DNA of 15,982 nucleotides, taken from assembly GCA_018882485.1 (NCBI GenBank), contig VERU01000009.1:1-15982 (forward strand). The letters are read 5' to 3'. Positions 1-8,537 of this stretch are shown here, one piece after another. This DNA is from Rhodoferax sp. (GTDB lineage Bacteria; Pseudomonadota; Gammaproteobacteria; Burkholderiales; Burkholderiaceae_C). The position numbers were made by a program, and so were the translations under genes. The notes beneath the pieces were generated by a model. That model was not told the DNA's origin. It worked only from the letters and a program-made list of their open reading frames with translations, and made no database searches. How positions within the stretch are numbered: position 1 is the first letter of the stretch; each line of letters begins with the position of its first letter.

Positions 1-1157
1 GTGCTCTGGTAGGCGATGCTCTCCAGCGCGGCACGCGCAATGTGGGCCACGGTGCTGCCCCGGCTCAGTCCGGTGATGCTGCCCCGGGCGTCGGGCCTCC
101 AGTAGGGCGCACCCAGGCCGGTGAAGGCCGGCACCAGCATGACCCCGCCGGCATCGGGCACTGTTTCGGCCAGCGACTGCACCTGGTGGCTGCCGGCGAT
201 CGCGCCCAGCCCGTCGCGCAGCCACTGCACCACGGCGCCGCCGACGAACACGCTGCCCTCCAGCGCGTAGGCCGGCTGCGGTCCGGTCTGGGCCGCGCTG
301 GTGCTGATCAGTCCGTGCGCCGAGGCCTGGAAACGTGTCCCGGTGTGCATCAGCATGAAGCAGCCGGTGCCGTACGTGCTCTTCACCAGACCGGCCTCGA
401 AGCAGGCCTGCCCAAACAAGGCGCTCTGCTGATCCCCGGCCACGCCGCCGATGGCGATCGGTGCACCCAGCAGCCCGGGGTCGGTTTCGCCGTACAGCGC
501 GCTGGAGGGAAGGACCTGCGGCAGCATGGCAGCGGGGACCCGCAGCAGCGCCAGCAGATCCGGGTCCCAGGCATTGCGGTGCACGTCGAACAACAGGGTG
601 CGCGAGGCGTTGCTGACATCGGTGGCGTGCACCCGTCCGCCGGTGAGCTGCCACAGCAGCCAGCTGTCGATGGTGCCAAAGGCCAGTTCGCCCGCTTCGG
701 CCCGTGCCCGGGCGTCCGGGATCTGGTCCAGCAGCCAGGCGATCTTGGTCCCGGAGAAATAGGCGTCCAGCACCAGCCCGGTGCGTTGCCGCACCAGCTC
801 ATCGGCGCCCTGCGCGCGCAGCGCGGCACAGGCCGGCTCGGTGCGCCGGTCCTGCCAGACGATGGCCCGGTGCAGCGGCTGGCCGCTGCGGCGATCCCAC
901 ACCACCGTGGTTTCCCGCTGGTTGGTGATGCCGATGGCCTTGACGGCCCGGGCGTCGATGCCGGCGCGTGCCAGCGCCTCGCGTGCGGTGCCCAGCTGGG
1001 TGCGCCAGATGTCCAGCGCGTCGTGCTCCACCCAGCCGGGCTGGGGGTAGTGCTGCGGCAACTCCTGCTGGGCCATGCCGCACATGCGCCCTTGGGGGTC
1101 GAACACGATGCTGCGGGAACTGGAGGTGCCCTGGTCCAGGGCGAGCAGGTAGGTCAT
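1..1157 (-). CDS. glpK: Glycerol kinase, N-terminal 385 residues (partial)
   Basis: Phosphorylates glycerol to sn-glycerol 3-phosphate with ATP in the cytoplasm, the entry step of glycerol use. Reading the minus strand from the ATG at 1157 gives [16 protein letters not shown] at the N terminus, the FGGY-kinase phosphate-binding loop (DQGTSS about residues 8-13). ITNQRET follows at about 77-83. [10 protein letters not shown] at about 241-250 contains the aspartate equivalent to the catalytic base. [10 protein letters not shown] lies at about 260-269 and [11 protein letters not shown] at about 343-353. A Shine-Dalgarno AGGA lies 8 nt before the ATG. The reading frame is open to the window edge; the family is usually about 500 residues, so roughly 110 C-terminal residues are missing because of the window boundary, not a mutation. 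It diverges from glpD, which uses its product. Identification is firm. Confidence 0.96.
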   Translation of the reverse strand, partial: MTYLLALDQGTSSSRSIVFDPQGRMCGMAQQELPQHYPQPGWVEHDALDIWRTQLGTAREALARAGIDARAVKAIGITNQRETTVVWDRRSGQPLHRAIVWQDRRTEPACAALRAQGADELVRQRTGLVLDAYFSGTKIAWLLDQIPDARARAEAGELAFGTIDSWLLWQLTGGRVHATDVSNASRTLLFDVHRNAWDPDLLALLRVPAAMLPQVLPSSALYGETDPGLLGAPIAIGGVAGDQQSALFGQACFEAGLVKSTYGTGCFMLMHTGTRFQASAHGLISTSAAQTGPQPAYALEGSVFVGGAVVQWLRDGLGAIAGSHQVQSLAETVPDAGGVMLVPAFTGLGAPYWRPDARGSITGLSRGSTVAHIARAALESIAYQS

Positions 1158-1283
1158 GGATGGATTCCTGGGCGATGCCGACGGGCTGTGACCGCCCTTT
1201 CGGGCAATGATAGCCCCGTGGCCCGCCCGGGGTCCGGATAATGGGGGGCTTTGACCAGCCGCCCGGTGCCCAGCCCATTGCCC
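1158..1283. promoter_or_regulatory. Divergent glpK-glpD control region
   Basis: This 126 bp stretch separates the two divergent start codons and must hold both promoters if they are not far upstream. A plausible -10 for glpD is GATAAT at 1237-1242. A plausible -10 for glpK is TATCAT, read on the minus strand at 1212-1207. Neither has a convincing -35 at 16-18 bp, which would fit activator-dependent promoters. A small dyad, GCCC-TTTC-GGGC, lies at 1194-1205. No match to the E. coli GlpR operator consensus was recognised. The glpK Shine-Dalgarno AGGA is at 1169-1166. The promoter assignments are inference. Confidence 0.35.
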
Positions 1284-2891
1284 ATGTCTCCTACCACGGA
1301 TCCGCTACCCACCCGCCGCCAGGACCTGCTGGACCGCCTGGCCCGGCCACAACGCTACGACCTGGCCGTGGTCGGCGGGGGGGCCACGGGCCTGGGTGTG
1401 GCGCTGGACGCCGCCGCCCGCGGGCTCTCGGTGGTGTTGCTGGAGTCCCATGATTTTGCCCAGGGCACCTCGTCCCGGGCCACCAAGCTGGTGCACGGCG
1501 GGGTGCGTTATCTGGCTCAGGGCAAGATTTCGCTGGTGCGCGAAGCCCTGCGCGAGCGGGCCGCCCTGCTGGCCAATGCGCCGCACCTCGCCCAGCCGCT
1601 GCCGTTTGTGCTGCCCTGCTACCGCGCCTGGGAGTTGCCGTTCTACGGCATCGGGCTGCGTGTGTACGACCTGCTGGCCGGACGCCGCAACCTGGGCGCC
1701 AGCGCCTGGCTGGGGCCCCGGGCCGCCCGCGCCGCGCTGCCGCAGGTGCGTGCGCAGGGACTGGTGGGTGCCATTCGTTACTGGGATGGCCAGTTCGACG
1801 ACGCCCGGCTGGCCCTGGCCCTGGCCCGCACCGCAGCCCGGCAGGGCGCTTTGCTGATCAACCACATGCGGGTGTTGGACCTGCGTCACGGCAACGGTCG
1901 GGTCGATGGGCTGCTGTGCGAGGACGCCATCAGCGGCCAGCGTCTGGAGGTGCGTGCCGGTTGCGTCGTCAATGCCACCGGGGTCTGGGTCGATGCGCTG
2001 TGGCGGCGCGATCGGCCGGCGGATCCGGCGGGCGAGCCGGATCCTGCTGCCCTGGTCTCGCCCAGCCAGGGGGTGCACCTGGTGGTGGACCGCTCCTTTC
2101 TGGGGGGGGATTCCGCCTTGATGGTGCCGCGCACGCAGGATGGGCGGGTGCTGTTTGCGGTGCCGTGGCTGGGACACCTGGTGCTGGGCACCACGGACAC
2201 GCCCAGCCAGGAACTGGCCCGTGAGCCTTGCCCGCTGGCGGCCGAGATCGATTTCATCCTGGGTGAGGCCGCCCGCTACCTGCAGCGTGCGCCGACCCGG
2301 GCCGATGTGCGCAGCGTCTGGGTGGGGCTGCGCCCTCTGGTGCGGCCCGCCTCCGGCGCCGGTCAGCGCACCCAGGCCTTGAGCCGGGAGCACACCGTGC
2401 TGGTGGGTTCGGGTGGACTGGTGACCGTGACCGGCGGCAAATGGACCACCTACCGCGCCATGGCCGAGGATGTGCTGCGCACCTGCATGCGGGAGGGTTT
2501 GTTGCCCGAACGCCCAGCGGGCGTGACGCAGCGGCTCCGGTTGTTGGGTTCCTGCAACAGCATGGGTTCTGCCCGCTCCATGGCCGCGCCTCCCGGATGG
2601 GAGGCTTACGGCGACGAGGTCGAGGCCGTTCGGTGCCTTCCGGGTGCCGACACCGAACTGGCTCCGGGCCTGACCGAGGCCATGGTCCGGTTCGCCGCAC
2701 GCCACGAGTACGCGCTGCGGGTGGACGATGTGCTGGCCCGTCGCAGCCGGTGGCTCTTCCTCGATGCAGCCCGGGCCGTCCGGGCTGCGCCCCGGGTCGC
2801 CGAGATCCTCCGGCAGGAGACCGGGATCGACCCCGGTCTGGCGGATTTTCAGGCGCTGGCGCAGCGTTACCTCGACCTGCCGGCAGCCTGA
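1284..2891 (+). CDS. glpD: Aerobic glycerol-3-phosphate dehydrogenase (FAD)
   Basis: Oxidises sn-glycerol 3-phosphate to dihydroxyacetone phosphate and passes electrons to ubiquinone; a peripheral inner-membrane flavoprotein. From ATG 1284 it has 535 residues, slightly longer than the roughly 500 of E. coli GlpD. The N-terminal FAD dinucleotide-binding fold shows [19 protein letters not shown] with the GxGxxG at about 31-36 and the acidic end of strand 2 (LLE) at about 52-54. The GlpD signature [17 protein letters not shown] follows at about 61-77. [17 protein letters not shown] near residues 388-404 begins the helical C-terminal domain. A TTG at 1251 would add 11 residues ([10 protein letters not shown] region) with a poorly placed purine tract, so ATG 1284 is preferred although it lacks a clear Shine-Dalgarno. 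No terminator follows; the stop codon is 3 bp from the ribosomal promoter. Confidence 0.95.
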   Translation: MSPTTDPLPTRRQDLLDRLARPQRYDLAVVGGGATGLGVALDAAARGLSVVLLESHDFAQGTSSRATKLVHGGVRYLAQGKISLVREALRERAALLANAPHLAQPLPFVLPCYRAWELPFYGIGLRVYDLLAGRRNLGASAWLGPRAARAALPQVRAQGLVGAIRYWDGQFDDARLALALARTAARQGALLINHMRVLDLRHGNGRVDGLLCEDAISGQRLEVRAGCVVNATGVWVDALWRRDRPADPAGEPDPAALVSPSQGVHLVVDRSFLGGDSALMVPRTQDGRVLFAVPWLGHLVLGTTDTPSQELAREPCPLAAEIDFILGEAARYLQRAPTRADVRSVWVGLRPLVRPASGAGQRTQALSREHTVLVGSGGLVTVTGGKWTTYRAMAEDVLRTCMREGLLPERPAGVTQRLRLLGSCNSMGSARSMAAPPGWEAYGDEVEAVRCLPGADTELAPGLTEAMVRFAARHEYALRVDDVLARRSRWLFLDAARAVRAAPRVAEILRQETGIDPGLADFQALAQRYLDLPAA

Positions 2892-2894
2892 AGC

Positions 2895-2923
2895 TTGACC
2901 GTCCCTGGCCGATCGTGCATAAT
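2895..2923 (+). promoter_or_regulatory. Sigma-70 promoter of the spc ribosomal operon
   Basis: TTGACC (2895-2900) and CATAAT (2918-2923) are separated by exactly 17 bp, each one mismatch from the sigma-70 consensus. Transcription should begin near 2930. The discriminator just after the -10 (CGCGGGC, 2924-2930) is entirely G+C, a hallmark of promoters repressed by ppGpp/DksA in the stringent response, which fits a ribosomal-protein operon. The -35 starts 3 bp after the glpD stop codon. Confidence 0.8.
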
Positions 2924-2929
2924 CGCGGG

Positions 2930-3100
2930 CTTCGCTTCGTCAACCTTGGGCTTTGAGGCTTGGGGTTGAGCGGCGATGTATCTGCCCAGCTGATCTGCTG
3001 CATAGGGTTGCAGCAGGGATGACGGGCCCAAGACTGACCGGGTGCCTGGAGCTGGCCTTTGAGCTTGCTGCAGCAGTCGGTGCAAGTTGGGAACAACGAA
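2930..3100 (+). promoter_or_regulatory. Structured 5' leader of rplN with competing stems
   Basis: The untranslated leader of about 170 nt holds several exact pairings. P1 pairs CTTGGGC (2945-2951) with GCCCAAG (3026-3032). P2 pairs CTGCTGCA (2995-3002) with TGCAGCAG (3009-3016) around a 6-nt loop. P3 pairs 3062-3068 with 3082-3088 (7 bp with one G-U) and ends next to the rplN Shine-Dalgarno GGGA (3089-3092). An alternative stem pairs 3009-3017 with 3064-3072 (9 bp with one G-U) and cannot coexist with P2 or P3. A second copy of TGCAGCAG at 3069-3076 can also take the left arm of P2. A 5-codon ORF (ATG 2976 to TGA 2993, MYLPS) ends one base before P2. Such switching leaders often mediate ribosomal-protein autoregulation; that role here is inference. 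Confidence 0.45.
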
Positions 3101-3469
3101 ATGATCCAAACAGAATCTCGACTGGAAGTCGCCGACAACACCGGCGCCAAGTCCGTGCTGTGCATCAAGGTGCTGGGCGGCTCCAAGCGCCGTTATGCCA
3201 GCGTCGGCGATGTCATCAAGGTGAGCATCAAGGAAGCCGCTCCGCGGGGTCGCGTCAAGAAGGGCGAGGTCTACAGCGCGGTGGTGGTGCGCACCGCCAA
3301 GGGCATCCGCCGTGGCGATGGCTCGCTGGTCAAGTTCGACGGCAACGCCGCCGTTCTGCTCAATGCCAAGCTGGAGCCCATCGGCACCCGCATCTTCGGC
3401 CCGGTGACGCGCGAACTGCGCACCGAGAAGTTCATGAAGATCGTTTCCCTGGCTCCCGAAGTTTTGTAA
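3101..3469 (+). CDS. rplN: 50S ribosomal protein L14
   Basis: Component of the large subunit; in known structures L14 sits at the subunit interface near L19 and contacts 16S rRNA helix 14. The product has 122 residues, normal for the family, and matches end to end: [17 protein letters not shown] at the start, the L14 signature region [20 protein letters not shown] at about 43-62, and [13 protein letters not shown] at about 95-107. ATG 3101 was chosen over an upstream TTG because it matches the universal MIQ start and has GGGA 8 nt before it. It is first in the spc operon, behind a long structured leader. The TAA stop is followed by rplX after 9 nt. Confidence 0.98.
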   Translation: MIQTESRLEVADNTGAKSVLCIKVLGGSKRRYASVGDVIKVSIKEAAPRGRVKKGEVYSAVVVRTAKGIRRGDGSLVKFDGNAAVLLNAKLEPIGTRIFGPVTRELRTEKFMKIVSLAPEVL

Positions 3470-3478
3470 GGAACCGCC

Positions 3479-3799
3479 ATGAACAAGATTCGCAAAGGCG
3501 ACGAAGTCATCGTGCTGGCCGGGCGTGACAAGGGCAAACGCGGCAAGGTGTCGCTGCGCTCGGGCGACTCCCACGTGGTGATCGAGGGCATCAATCTGGT
3601 GAAGAAGCACACCAAGCCCAACCCGCTCAAGGGCACGACCGGTGGGATCGTCGAAAAGGCCATGCCCATTCACCAGTCCAATGTGGCGATCTTCAACGCG
3701 GCGACCGGCAAGGCCGACCGCGTGGGCATCAAGGTGCTGGCGGACGGCAAGCGCGTGCGTGTCTTCAAGTCCAGCGGCGAAGAAATCAAGGTGGCATGA
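3479..3799 (+). CDS. rplX: 50S ribosomal protein L24
   Basis: Early assembly protein of the large subunit that binds the 5' domain of 23S rRNA. It has 106 residues. The KOW motif is visible near the N terminus ([20 protein letters not shown], about residues 3-22), followed by [17 protein letters not shown] at about 37-53, typical of L24. AAGGA (3468-3472) lies 6 nt before ATG 3479 and overlaps the rplN stop codon, suggesting translational coupling. Its TGA (3797-3799) lies at the rplE start region. Confidence 0.97.
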   Translation: MNKIRKGDEVIVLAGRDKGKRGKVSLRSGDSHVVIEGINLVKKHTKPNPLKGTTGGIVEKAMPIHQSNVAIFNAATGKADRVGIKVLADGKRVRVFKSSGEEIKVA

Positions 3800-3801
3800 T
3801 C

Positions 3802-4341
3802 ATGGCGCGTCTGCAGCAACATTACCGCGAAAAAGTCGCTCCCGAACTCACCAGCAAGTTCGGCTACACCTCGCCCATGCAGGTGCCCCGGCTGGTCAAG
3901 ATCACCCTCAACATGGGGGTCAGCGAAGCCGTTGCCGACAAGAAGGTCATGGACCATGCGGTCGCCGACCTGACCAAGATTGCCGGCCAGAAGCCGGTGG
4001 TGACCAAGTCCAAGAAAGCCATTGCCGGATTCAAGATCCGCGAAAACCAGGCGATTGGCTGCATGGTGACCCTGCGTGGCGTGCAGATGTACGAGTTCCT
4101 CGACCGTTTCGTGACCGTGGCCCTGCCCCGGGTGCGTGACTTCCGCGGTATTTCCGGCCGCGCGTTCGATGGCCGGGGCAACTACAACATCGGCGTCAAG
4201 GAACAGATCATCTTCCCGGAAATCGAGTACGACAAGGTCGATGCCCTGCGTGGACTGAACATCAGCATCACCACGACGGCCAAGACGGACGAGGAGTGCA
4301 AGGCGCTGCTCGCCGGTTTCCGTTTCCCCTTCAAGAACTGA
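3802..4341 (+). CDS. rplE: 50S ribosomal protein L5
   Basis: Large-subunit central protuberance protein that binds 5S rRNA with L18 and L25 and contacts P-site tRNA. Starting at ATG 3802 it has 179 residues, the same length as E. coli L5, beginning [16 protein letters not shown]. The conserved [18 protein letters not shown] lies at about 25-42 and [20 protein letters not shown] at about 115-134. A second ATG at 3796 overlaps the rplX stop (ATGA) and would add two residues; 3802 is preferred for family match and Shine-Dalgarno spacing (AAGGTGG at 3788-3794). In E. coli, S8 represses the spc operon by binding near this start; no such site was recognised here. Confidence 0.97.
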   Translation: MARLQQHYREKVAPELTSKFGYTSPMQVPRLVKITLNMGVSEAVADKKVMDHAVADLTKIAGQKPVVTKSKKAIAGFKIRENQAIGCMVTLRGVQMYEFLDRFVTVALPRVRDFRGISGRAFDGRGNYNIGVKEQIIFPEIEYDKVDALRGLNISITTTAKTDEECKALLAGFRFPFKN

Positions 4342-4349
4342 GGTGACCC

Positions 4350-4655
4350 GTGGCTAAAGTAGCTTTGATCGAACGCGAACTCAAGCGCGACAAACTGGTT
4401 GCCAAGTACGCCAAGAAGCATGCGGAACTGAAGGCGATCGCCGGCAGCGCCAAGCACAGCGAAGACGAGCGCGCTGCCGCCCGTCTGGCACTGCAGAAGC
4501 TGCCCCGCAATGCGAATCCCACGCGCCAGCGCAACCGCTGTTCCATCACCGGCCGCCCCCGCGGCACCTTCCAGCATTTCGGTCTGGCCCGGGCCAAGAT
4601 CCGTGAAATGGCGTTTGCCGGCGAAATCCCTGGCATCGTCAAGGCCAGCTGGTAA
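4350..4655 (+). CDS. rpsN: 30S ribosomal protein S14 (zinc-free type)
   Basis: Small-subunit head protein bound to 16S rRNA near S3 and S10. It has 101 residues, the long proteobacterial form, and aligns throughout with E. coli S14. The signature [14 protein letters not shown] lies at about 51-64, [15 protein letters not shown] at about 67-81, and the ending [11 protein letters not shown] is characteristic. Only one cysteine is present, so this is the C-minus form lacking the zinc ribbon. Translation starts at GTG 4350, which encodes the expected MAK start; GAGGTGA overlaps the rplE stop codon just upstream, at short spacing. Confidence 0.97.
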   Translation: MAKVALIERELKRDKLVAKYAKKHAELKAIAGSAKHSEDERAAARLALQKLPRNANPTRQRNRCSITGRPRGTFQHFGLARAKIREMAFAGEIPGIVKASW

Positions 4656-4672
4656 GTGGCAGGAGACCCGAC

Positions 4673-5068
4673 ATGAGTATGAGTGATCCCATCGCCGACC
4701 TGCTCACGCGCAGCCGCAATGCGCAGATGGTTGCGAAAACGACGGTCCGTGTGCCGTCTTCCAAGGTCAAGCTGGCCATCGTGCAGGTTCTCAAGGACGA
4801 GGGCTACATCGATGGCTACAAGGTCCATGCCAGCCAGGGCAACCCGGAGCTGGAAATCGCCCTCAAGTACCACGCAGGACGTCCGGTCATCGAGCGCATC
4901 GAGCGCGTGAGCCGGCCCGGATTGCGGGTTTACCGTGGCCGCGACGCCATTCCCCAGGTGCAGAACGGTCTGGGCGTGGCCATCGTGACCACCCCCAAGG
5001 GCGTCATGACCGATCGCAAGGCCCGTGCGACCGGAGTGGGCGGCGAAGTGTTGTGCTACGTGGCCTGA
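4673..5068 (+). CDS. rpsH: 30S ribosomal protein S8
   Basis: Primary 16S rRNA-binding protein of the small-subunit platform (helix 21 region). In E. coli it is also the translational repressor of the spc operon. It has 131 residues against 130 in E. coli. It begins [18 protein letters not shown]. The C-terminal rRNA-binding segment [18 protein letters not shown] lies at about 79-96, and STKGVMTD-like [20 protein letters not shown] follows at about 106-125. AGGAG (4661-4665) precedes the ATG by 7 nt. A second ATG two codons in (4679) is less likely. Confidence 0.97.
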   Translation: MSMSDPIADLLTRSRNAQMVAKTTVRVPSSKVKLAIVQVLKDEGYIDGYKVHASQGNPELEIALKYHAGRPVIERIERVSRPGLRVYRGRDAIPQVQNGLGVAIVTTPKGVMTDRKARATGVGGEVLCYVA

Positions 5069-5097
5069 CCCCGCGTGACATCCAGGAGTAACAGCAA

Positions 5098-5631
5098 ATG
5101 TCTCGTGTAGGAAAATTGCCGGTGGCCGTGCCTGCCGGTGTCGATGTGTCGATCCAGGGCGACCAGATCCGTGTGCAGGGAACCGGTGGTTCCCTGGAGC
5201 TGGCGCTGAACACGCTGGTCAAGGTCTCGAGCGAGGCGGGCCGTCTGGGCTTTGCCCCTGCCAACGACAGCCGGGAAGCCGATGCCATGAGCGGCACCAT
5301 GCGCCAGCTGGTGGCCAACATGGTCCAGGGTGTGACCAAGGGCTTCGAGAAGAAGCTGAGCCTGATCGGCGTGGGTTACAAGGCCCAGGCTCAGGGCAAC
5401 CGCCTGAATCTCGCCGTGGGCTACTCCCACCCGGTCAACAAGGACATGCCGGCCGGCATCTCGGTGGCAACACCGACCCCGACCGAAATCGTGATCAAGG
5501 GGGCCGACCGTCAGCGCGTCGGCCAGGTGGCTGCTGAAATCCGTGCGATCCGACCCCCGGAGCCTTACAAGGGCAAGGGCATCCGGTATGCGGACGAGAA
5601 GATCGCCATCAAAGAAACCAAGAAGAAGTAA
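5098..5631 (+). CDS. rplF: 50S ribosomal protein L6
   Basis: Large-subunit protein at the base of the L7/L12 stalk near the sarcin-ricin loop, close to the factor-binding site. It has 177 residues, identical in length to E. coli L6. It starts [15 protein letters not shown], has the two-repeat L6 fold, and carries the C-terminal signature [15 protein letters not shown] at about 151-165, followed by a basic tail ending KETKKK. AGGAG (5084-5088) is 9 nt before the ATG. Its TAA overlaps the Shine-Dalgarno of rplR. Confidence 0.98.
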   Translation: MSRVGKLPVAVPAGVDVSIQGDQIRVQGTGGSLELALNTLVKVSSEAGRLGFAPANDSREADAMSGTMRQLVANMVQGVTKGFEKKLSLIGVGYKAQAQGNRLNLAVGYSHPVNKDMPAGISVATPTPTEIVIKGADRQRVGQVAAEIRAIRPPEPYKGKGIRYADEKIAIKETKKK

Positions 5632-5642
5632 GGAGTCGCAAG

Positions 5643-6008
5643 ATGTTGAGCAAGAAACAGCAGCGTCTTCGTCGTGCGCGTCAGACCCGCATCCGTATTG
5701 CCACCCAGGGTGCGATCCGGCTGACGGTCAATCGCACGAACCTTCACATCTACGCCAGCGTCATTTCGGGCGACGGCGGCAAGGTGCTGGCCACGGCTTC
5801 GACCGCGGAAGCCGAGGTTCGCTCGGCACTGGGAGCCAGTGGCAAGGGCGGCAACGTGGCGGCTGCGCAGCTGGTCGGACGGCGCGTGGCCGAAAAGGCG
5901 CGGGCAGCCGGAGTCGAAAAGGTTGCGTTTGACCGGGCCGGTTTTGCCTACCACGGTCGCGTGAAGGCGTTGGCAGATGCAGCCCGTGAAGCGGGCTTGC
6001 AGTTCTAA
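5643..6008 (+). CDS. rplR: 50S ribosomal protein L18
   Basis: 5S rRNA-binding protein of the central protuberance, working with L5. It has 121 residues. The basic N terminus [16 protein letters not shown] is typical of L18. [18 protein letters not shown] lies at about 36-53, and the conserved C-terminal stretch [20 protein letters not shown] lies at about 93-112. AGGAG (5631-5635) lies 7 nt before ATG 5643 and overlaps the rplF stop, so translation is probably coupled. Confidence 0.97.
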   Translation: MLSKKQQRLRRARQTRIRIATQGAIRLTVNRTNLHIYASVISGDGGKVLATASTAEAEVRSALGASGKGGNVAAAQLVGRRVAEKARAAGVEKVAFDRAGFAYHGRVKALADAAREAGLQF

Positions 6009-6025
6009 GCAGAACGGGATTCAAG

Positions 6026-6550
6026 ATGGCAAAAGTTCAAGCGAAGATGCAGGGCAAGGCTGAAGGGCCGGAAGACGGCCTGCGCGAGAAGATGATTTCG
6101 ATCAACCGGGTCACCAAGGTGGTCAAGGGTGGCCGGATTCTCGGATTCGCGGCTCTGACCGTGGTGGGTGACGGCGACGGTCGCATCGGCATGGGCAAGG
6201 GCAAGTCCAAGGAAGTCCCGGCTGCGGTGCAGAAGGCGATGGAAGAGGCGCGTCGCAACCTGGCCAAGATCCCCCTGAAGAATGGCACCATCCACCACAC
6301 CGTGACCGGTCGCCATGGCGCGGCTTCGGTGATGATGGCTCCAGCGCCCAAGGGCACCGGCATCATTGCGGGTGGTCCGATGCGCGCCGTCTTCGAGGTG
6401 CTTGGCGTGACCGACATCGTGGCCAAGAGCCATGGGTCAACCAATCCCTACAACATGGTCCGTGCCACGCTCGACGCGCTGTCCAACGTGACCACGGCAT
6501 CGGCGGTCGCGGCCAAGCGCGGCAAGTCGGTCGAAGAAATCTTCGCCTGA
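6026..6550 (+). CDS. rpsE: 30S ribosomal protein S5
   Basis: Small-subunit protein involved in decoding fidelity and mRNA unwinding at the entry channel. It has 174 residues. The N-terminal double-stranded-RNA-binding fold includes [20 protein letters not shown] at about 21-40 and the signature [20 protein letters not shown] at about 48-67. The C-terminal domain shows [19 protein letters not shown] at about 110-128 and [20 protein letters not shown] at about 133-152. GGGA (6016-6019) is 6 nt before the ATG. It follows rplR by 17 nt and precedes rpmD by 14 nt. Confidence 0.98.
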   Translation: MAKVQAKMQGKAEGPEDGLREKMISINRVTKVVKGGRILGFAALTVVGDGDGRIGMGKGKSKEVPAAVQKAMEEARRNLAKIPLKNGTIHHTVTGRHGAASVMMAPAPKGTGIIAGGPMRAVFEVLGVTDIVAKSHGSTNPYNMVRATLDALSNVTTASAVAAKRGKSVEEIFA

Positions 6551-6564
6551 GCGGGAGCAACAAC

Positions 6565-6747
6565 ATGAGCGATCGTCAAACCGTCAAGGTGCAGCTGGTG
6601 AAGAGCCCCATCGGCTGCAAGGAATCCCACCGCGCCACCGTCCGCGGCCTGGGGCTGCGCAAGCTGCGCAGCACCCGCGAGCTGGTGGACACCCCGGAAG
6701 TCCGCGGGATGATCAACAAGATCAGCTACCTGGTCAAGGTGCTCTGA
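6565..6747 (+). CDS. rpmD: 50S ribosomal protein L30
   Basis: Small large-subunit protein of 60 residues, the usual bacterial length. The L30 core is visible as [20 protein letters not shown] (about 7-26) and [20 protein letters not shown] (about 27-46), ending with the hydrophobic strand [13 protein letters not shown] (6553-6557) is 7 nt before ATG 6565. It lies in its canonical place between rpsE and rplO. Confidence 0.97.
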   Translation: MSDRQTVKVQLVKSPIGCKESHRATVRGLGLRKLRSTRELVDTPEVRGMINKISYLVKVL

Positions 6748-6757
6748 AAGGTCGATG

Positions 6758-7189
6758 ATGGAACTCAATGACATCAAGCCGGCGCAGGGCGCCAAGCACG
6801 CCCGCCGTCGGGTGGGCCGCGGTATCGGTTCGGGTCTGGGTAAAACTGCGGGTCGCGGTCACAAGGGCCAGAAGTCGCGCGCGGGTGGTTACCACAAGGT
6901 GGGTTTCGAGGGCGGGCAGATGCCCATGCACCGTCGGCTGCCCAAGCGCGGGTTCAAGTCGCAGTCGCTGCAGTACAACGCCGAGATCACCCTGAAGGCG
7001 CTGGACCAGCTGGGTCTGGAAGAGGTCAATCTGCTGACCTTGAAGCAGGCCGGTCTGGTTGGCGAACTGGTCCGGGTGGTGAAGGTCATCAAGACGGGTG
7101 AGATCGCGCGTGCGGTGCGCCTGTCGGGTATCGGCGCGACCGCCGGGGCCAAGGCCGCCATCGAAGCCGCTGGCGGCAGTCTGGCCTGA
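6758..7189 (+). CDS. rplO: 50S ribosomal protein L15
   Basis: Late-assembly large-subunit protein with a long glycine- and arginine-rich N-terminal extension threading into 23S rRNA. From ATG 6758 it has 143 residues and begins [20 protein letters not shown], followed by [20 protein letters not shown] at about 20-39 and [18 protein letters not shown] at about 49-66. The C-terminal part ends [21 protein letters not shown]. An adjacent ATG at 6755 would add one methionine; 6758 is preferred because AAAGG (6747-6751) is then 6 nt away and the protein starts like its relatives. Confidence 0.96.
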   Translation: MELNDIKPAQGAKHARRRVGRGIGSGLGKTAGRGHKGQKSRAGGYHKVGFEGGQMPMHRRLPKRGFKSQSLQYNAEITLKALDQLGLEEVNLLTLKQAGLVGELVRVVKVIKTGEIARAVRLSGIGATAGAKAAIEAAGGSLA

Positions 7190-7212
7190 AGGCAGTCGGA
7201 GGATCCGGAACC

Positions 7213-8523
7213 GTGGTGACCCAGGCAACGCTGCCCGCCAAGACCGCCAAATTCGGTGATCTGCGTCGCCGGCTGGTGTTTTTGTTGCTGGCGCTGGTCG
7301 TGTACCGGGTGGGCGCCCACATTCCGGTGCCTGGCATCGATCCGGCCCAGTTGCAGCAGTTCTTCAACAGCCAGTCGGGTGGCATCCTGGGCATGTTCAA
7401 CATGTTCTCCGGGGGGGCCTTGTCCCGCTTCACGGTGTTCGCGCTGGGCATCATGCCCTACATCTCCGCGTCCATCGTGATGCAGCTCATGACCTATGTG
7501 CTGCCGGCCTTCGAGCAGTTGAAAAAGGAAGGCGAGGCCGGGCGGCGCAAGATCACCCAGTACACCCGTTACGGCACACTGGGCCTGGCCTTGTTCCAGT
7601 CGATGGGCATTGCGCTGGCGCTGGAGAGTTCCCCCGGGCTGGTGGTGGCTCCAGGCTTCGGGTTCCGCCTCACGGCCATCGTGACGCTGTCGGCGGGAAC
7701 GATGTTCCTCATGTGGCTCGGCGAGCAGATCACCGAGCGCGGCCTGGGCAACGGAATCTCCATCCTCATCTTCGGGGGCATTGCAGCCGGGCTGCCCAAC
7801 GCCATCGGAGGTCTGCTGGAGCTGGTTCGGACCGGGGCCATGAGCATCATCGTCGCGCTGTTCATCGTGGTGGTGGTGGCGGCGGTCACCTATTTCGTCG
7901 TGTTCGTGGAGCGCGGGCAGCGCAAGATTTTGGTCAACTATGCGCGTCGGCAGGTTGGGAACAAGGTGTATGGCGGGCAATCGTCTCATCTGCCGCTCAA
8001 GCTGAACATGGCGGGCGTTATTCCTCCCATCTTCGCGTCGTCCATCATCCTGCTTCCAGCCACGGTGGTGGGCTGGTTCAGCACCGGTGAATCCATGCGC
8101 TGGCTCAAGGACATCGCCAGCTCCCTGACGCCAGGACAGCCCATCTATGTGATGTTCTACGCGGGTGCCATCGTCTTCTTCTGTTTTTTCTACACGGCGC
8201 TGGTGTTCAACAGCCGCGAAACCGCAGACAACCTCAAGAAGAGCGGCGCCTTTATTCCAGGCATCCGCCCGGGTGACCAGACGGCCCGCTACATCGACCG
8301 GATCCTGTTGCGGCTGACGCTGGCGGGTGCCATTTACATCACGCTGGTGTGCCTGCTGCCCGAATTTCTGATTCTGAAGTACAACGTGCCGTTTTATTTC
8401 GGCGGCACCTCGCTGCTGATCATCGTGGTCGTCACCATGGATTTCATGGCCCAGGTCCAGAATTACATGATGTCCCAACAGTACGAGTCCCTGCTGAAAA
8501 AGGCGAATTTCAAGGCTTCCTGA
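7213..8523 (+). CDS. secY: Preprotein translocase subunit SecY
   Basis: Forms the channel of the SecYEG inner-membrane translocon for secreted and membrane proteins. It has 436 residues with about ten hydrophobic helices, the first at about 21-38. Signatures seen are [20 protein letters not shown] (about 78-97), [16 protein letters not shown] (about 175-190), [13 protein letters not shown] (about 265-277) and [11 protein letters not shown] (about 347-357) in the cytoplasmic loop used by SecA and ribosomes. The start is GTG 7213, 9 nt after GGAGGA (7198-7203); a second GTG follows at 7216. It lies in its canonical place after rplO, which feeds membrane insertion capacity with ribosome synthesis. 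Confidence 0.98.
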   Translation: MVTQATLPAKTAKFGDLRRRLVFLLLALVVYRVGAHIPVPGIDPAQLQQFFNSQSGGILGMFNMFSGGALSRFTVFALGIMPYISASIVMQLMTYVLPAFEQLKKEGEAGRRKITQYTRYGTLGLALFQSMGIALALESSPGLVVAPGFGFRLTAIVTLSAGTMFLMWLGEQITERGLGNGISILIFGGIAAGLPNAIGGLLELVRTGAMSIIVALFIVVVVAAVTYFVVFVERGQRKILVNYARRQVGNKVYGGQSSHLPLKLNMAGVIPPIFASSIILLPATVVGWFSTGESMRWLKDIASSLTPGQPIYVMFYAGAIVFFCFFYTALVFNSRETADNLKKSGAFIPGIRPGDQTARYIDRILLRLTLAGAIYITLVCLLPEFLILKYNVPFYFGGTSLLIIVVVTMDFMAQVQNYMMSQQYESLLKKANFKAS

Positions 8524-8537
8524 CACGGCGGCGAGCG

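Noticed and set aside
42..1241. Long plus-strand ORF of 399 codons
   Set aside because: It is antisense to glpK, whose protein matches glycerol kinase throughout; the plus-strand translation is low-complexity and resembles no family. High GC creates such shadow ORFs.
1305..2705. Minus-strand ORF of 466 codons over glpD
   Set aside because: Shadow of glpD: rich in Gln, Gly and His with no recognisable domain, while the plus strand encodes a full-length flavoprotein.
2953..3528. Plus-strand ORF spanning the rplN leader and overlapping rplN in another frame
   Set aside because: Composition over rplN is arginine/glutamine-rich frame-shift noise, and L14 explains the sequence; an ATG at 3019 in this frame has only a weak Shine-Dalgarno.
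3469..8523. Frameshift or missing gene in the spc block
   Set aside because: All expected spc genes are present at normal length, in order and with intact stops; nothing unusual was found.
6889..8526. Minus-strand ORF of 545 codons over rplO and secY
   Set aside because: Its His- and Gln-rich composition is the antisense signature of membrane-protein codons; secY on the plus strand is complete.
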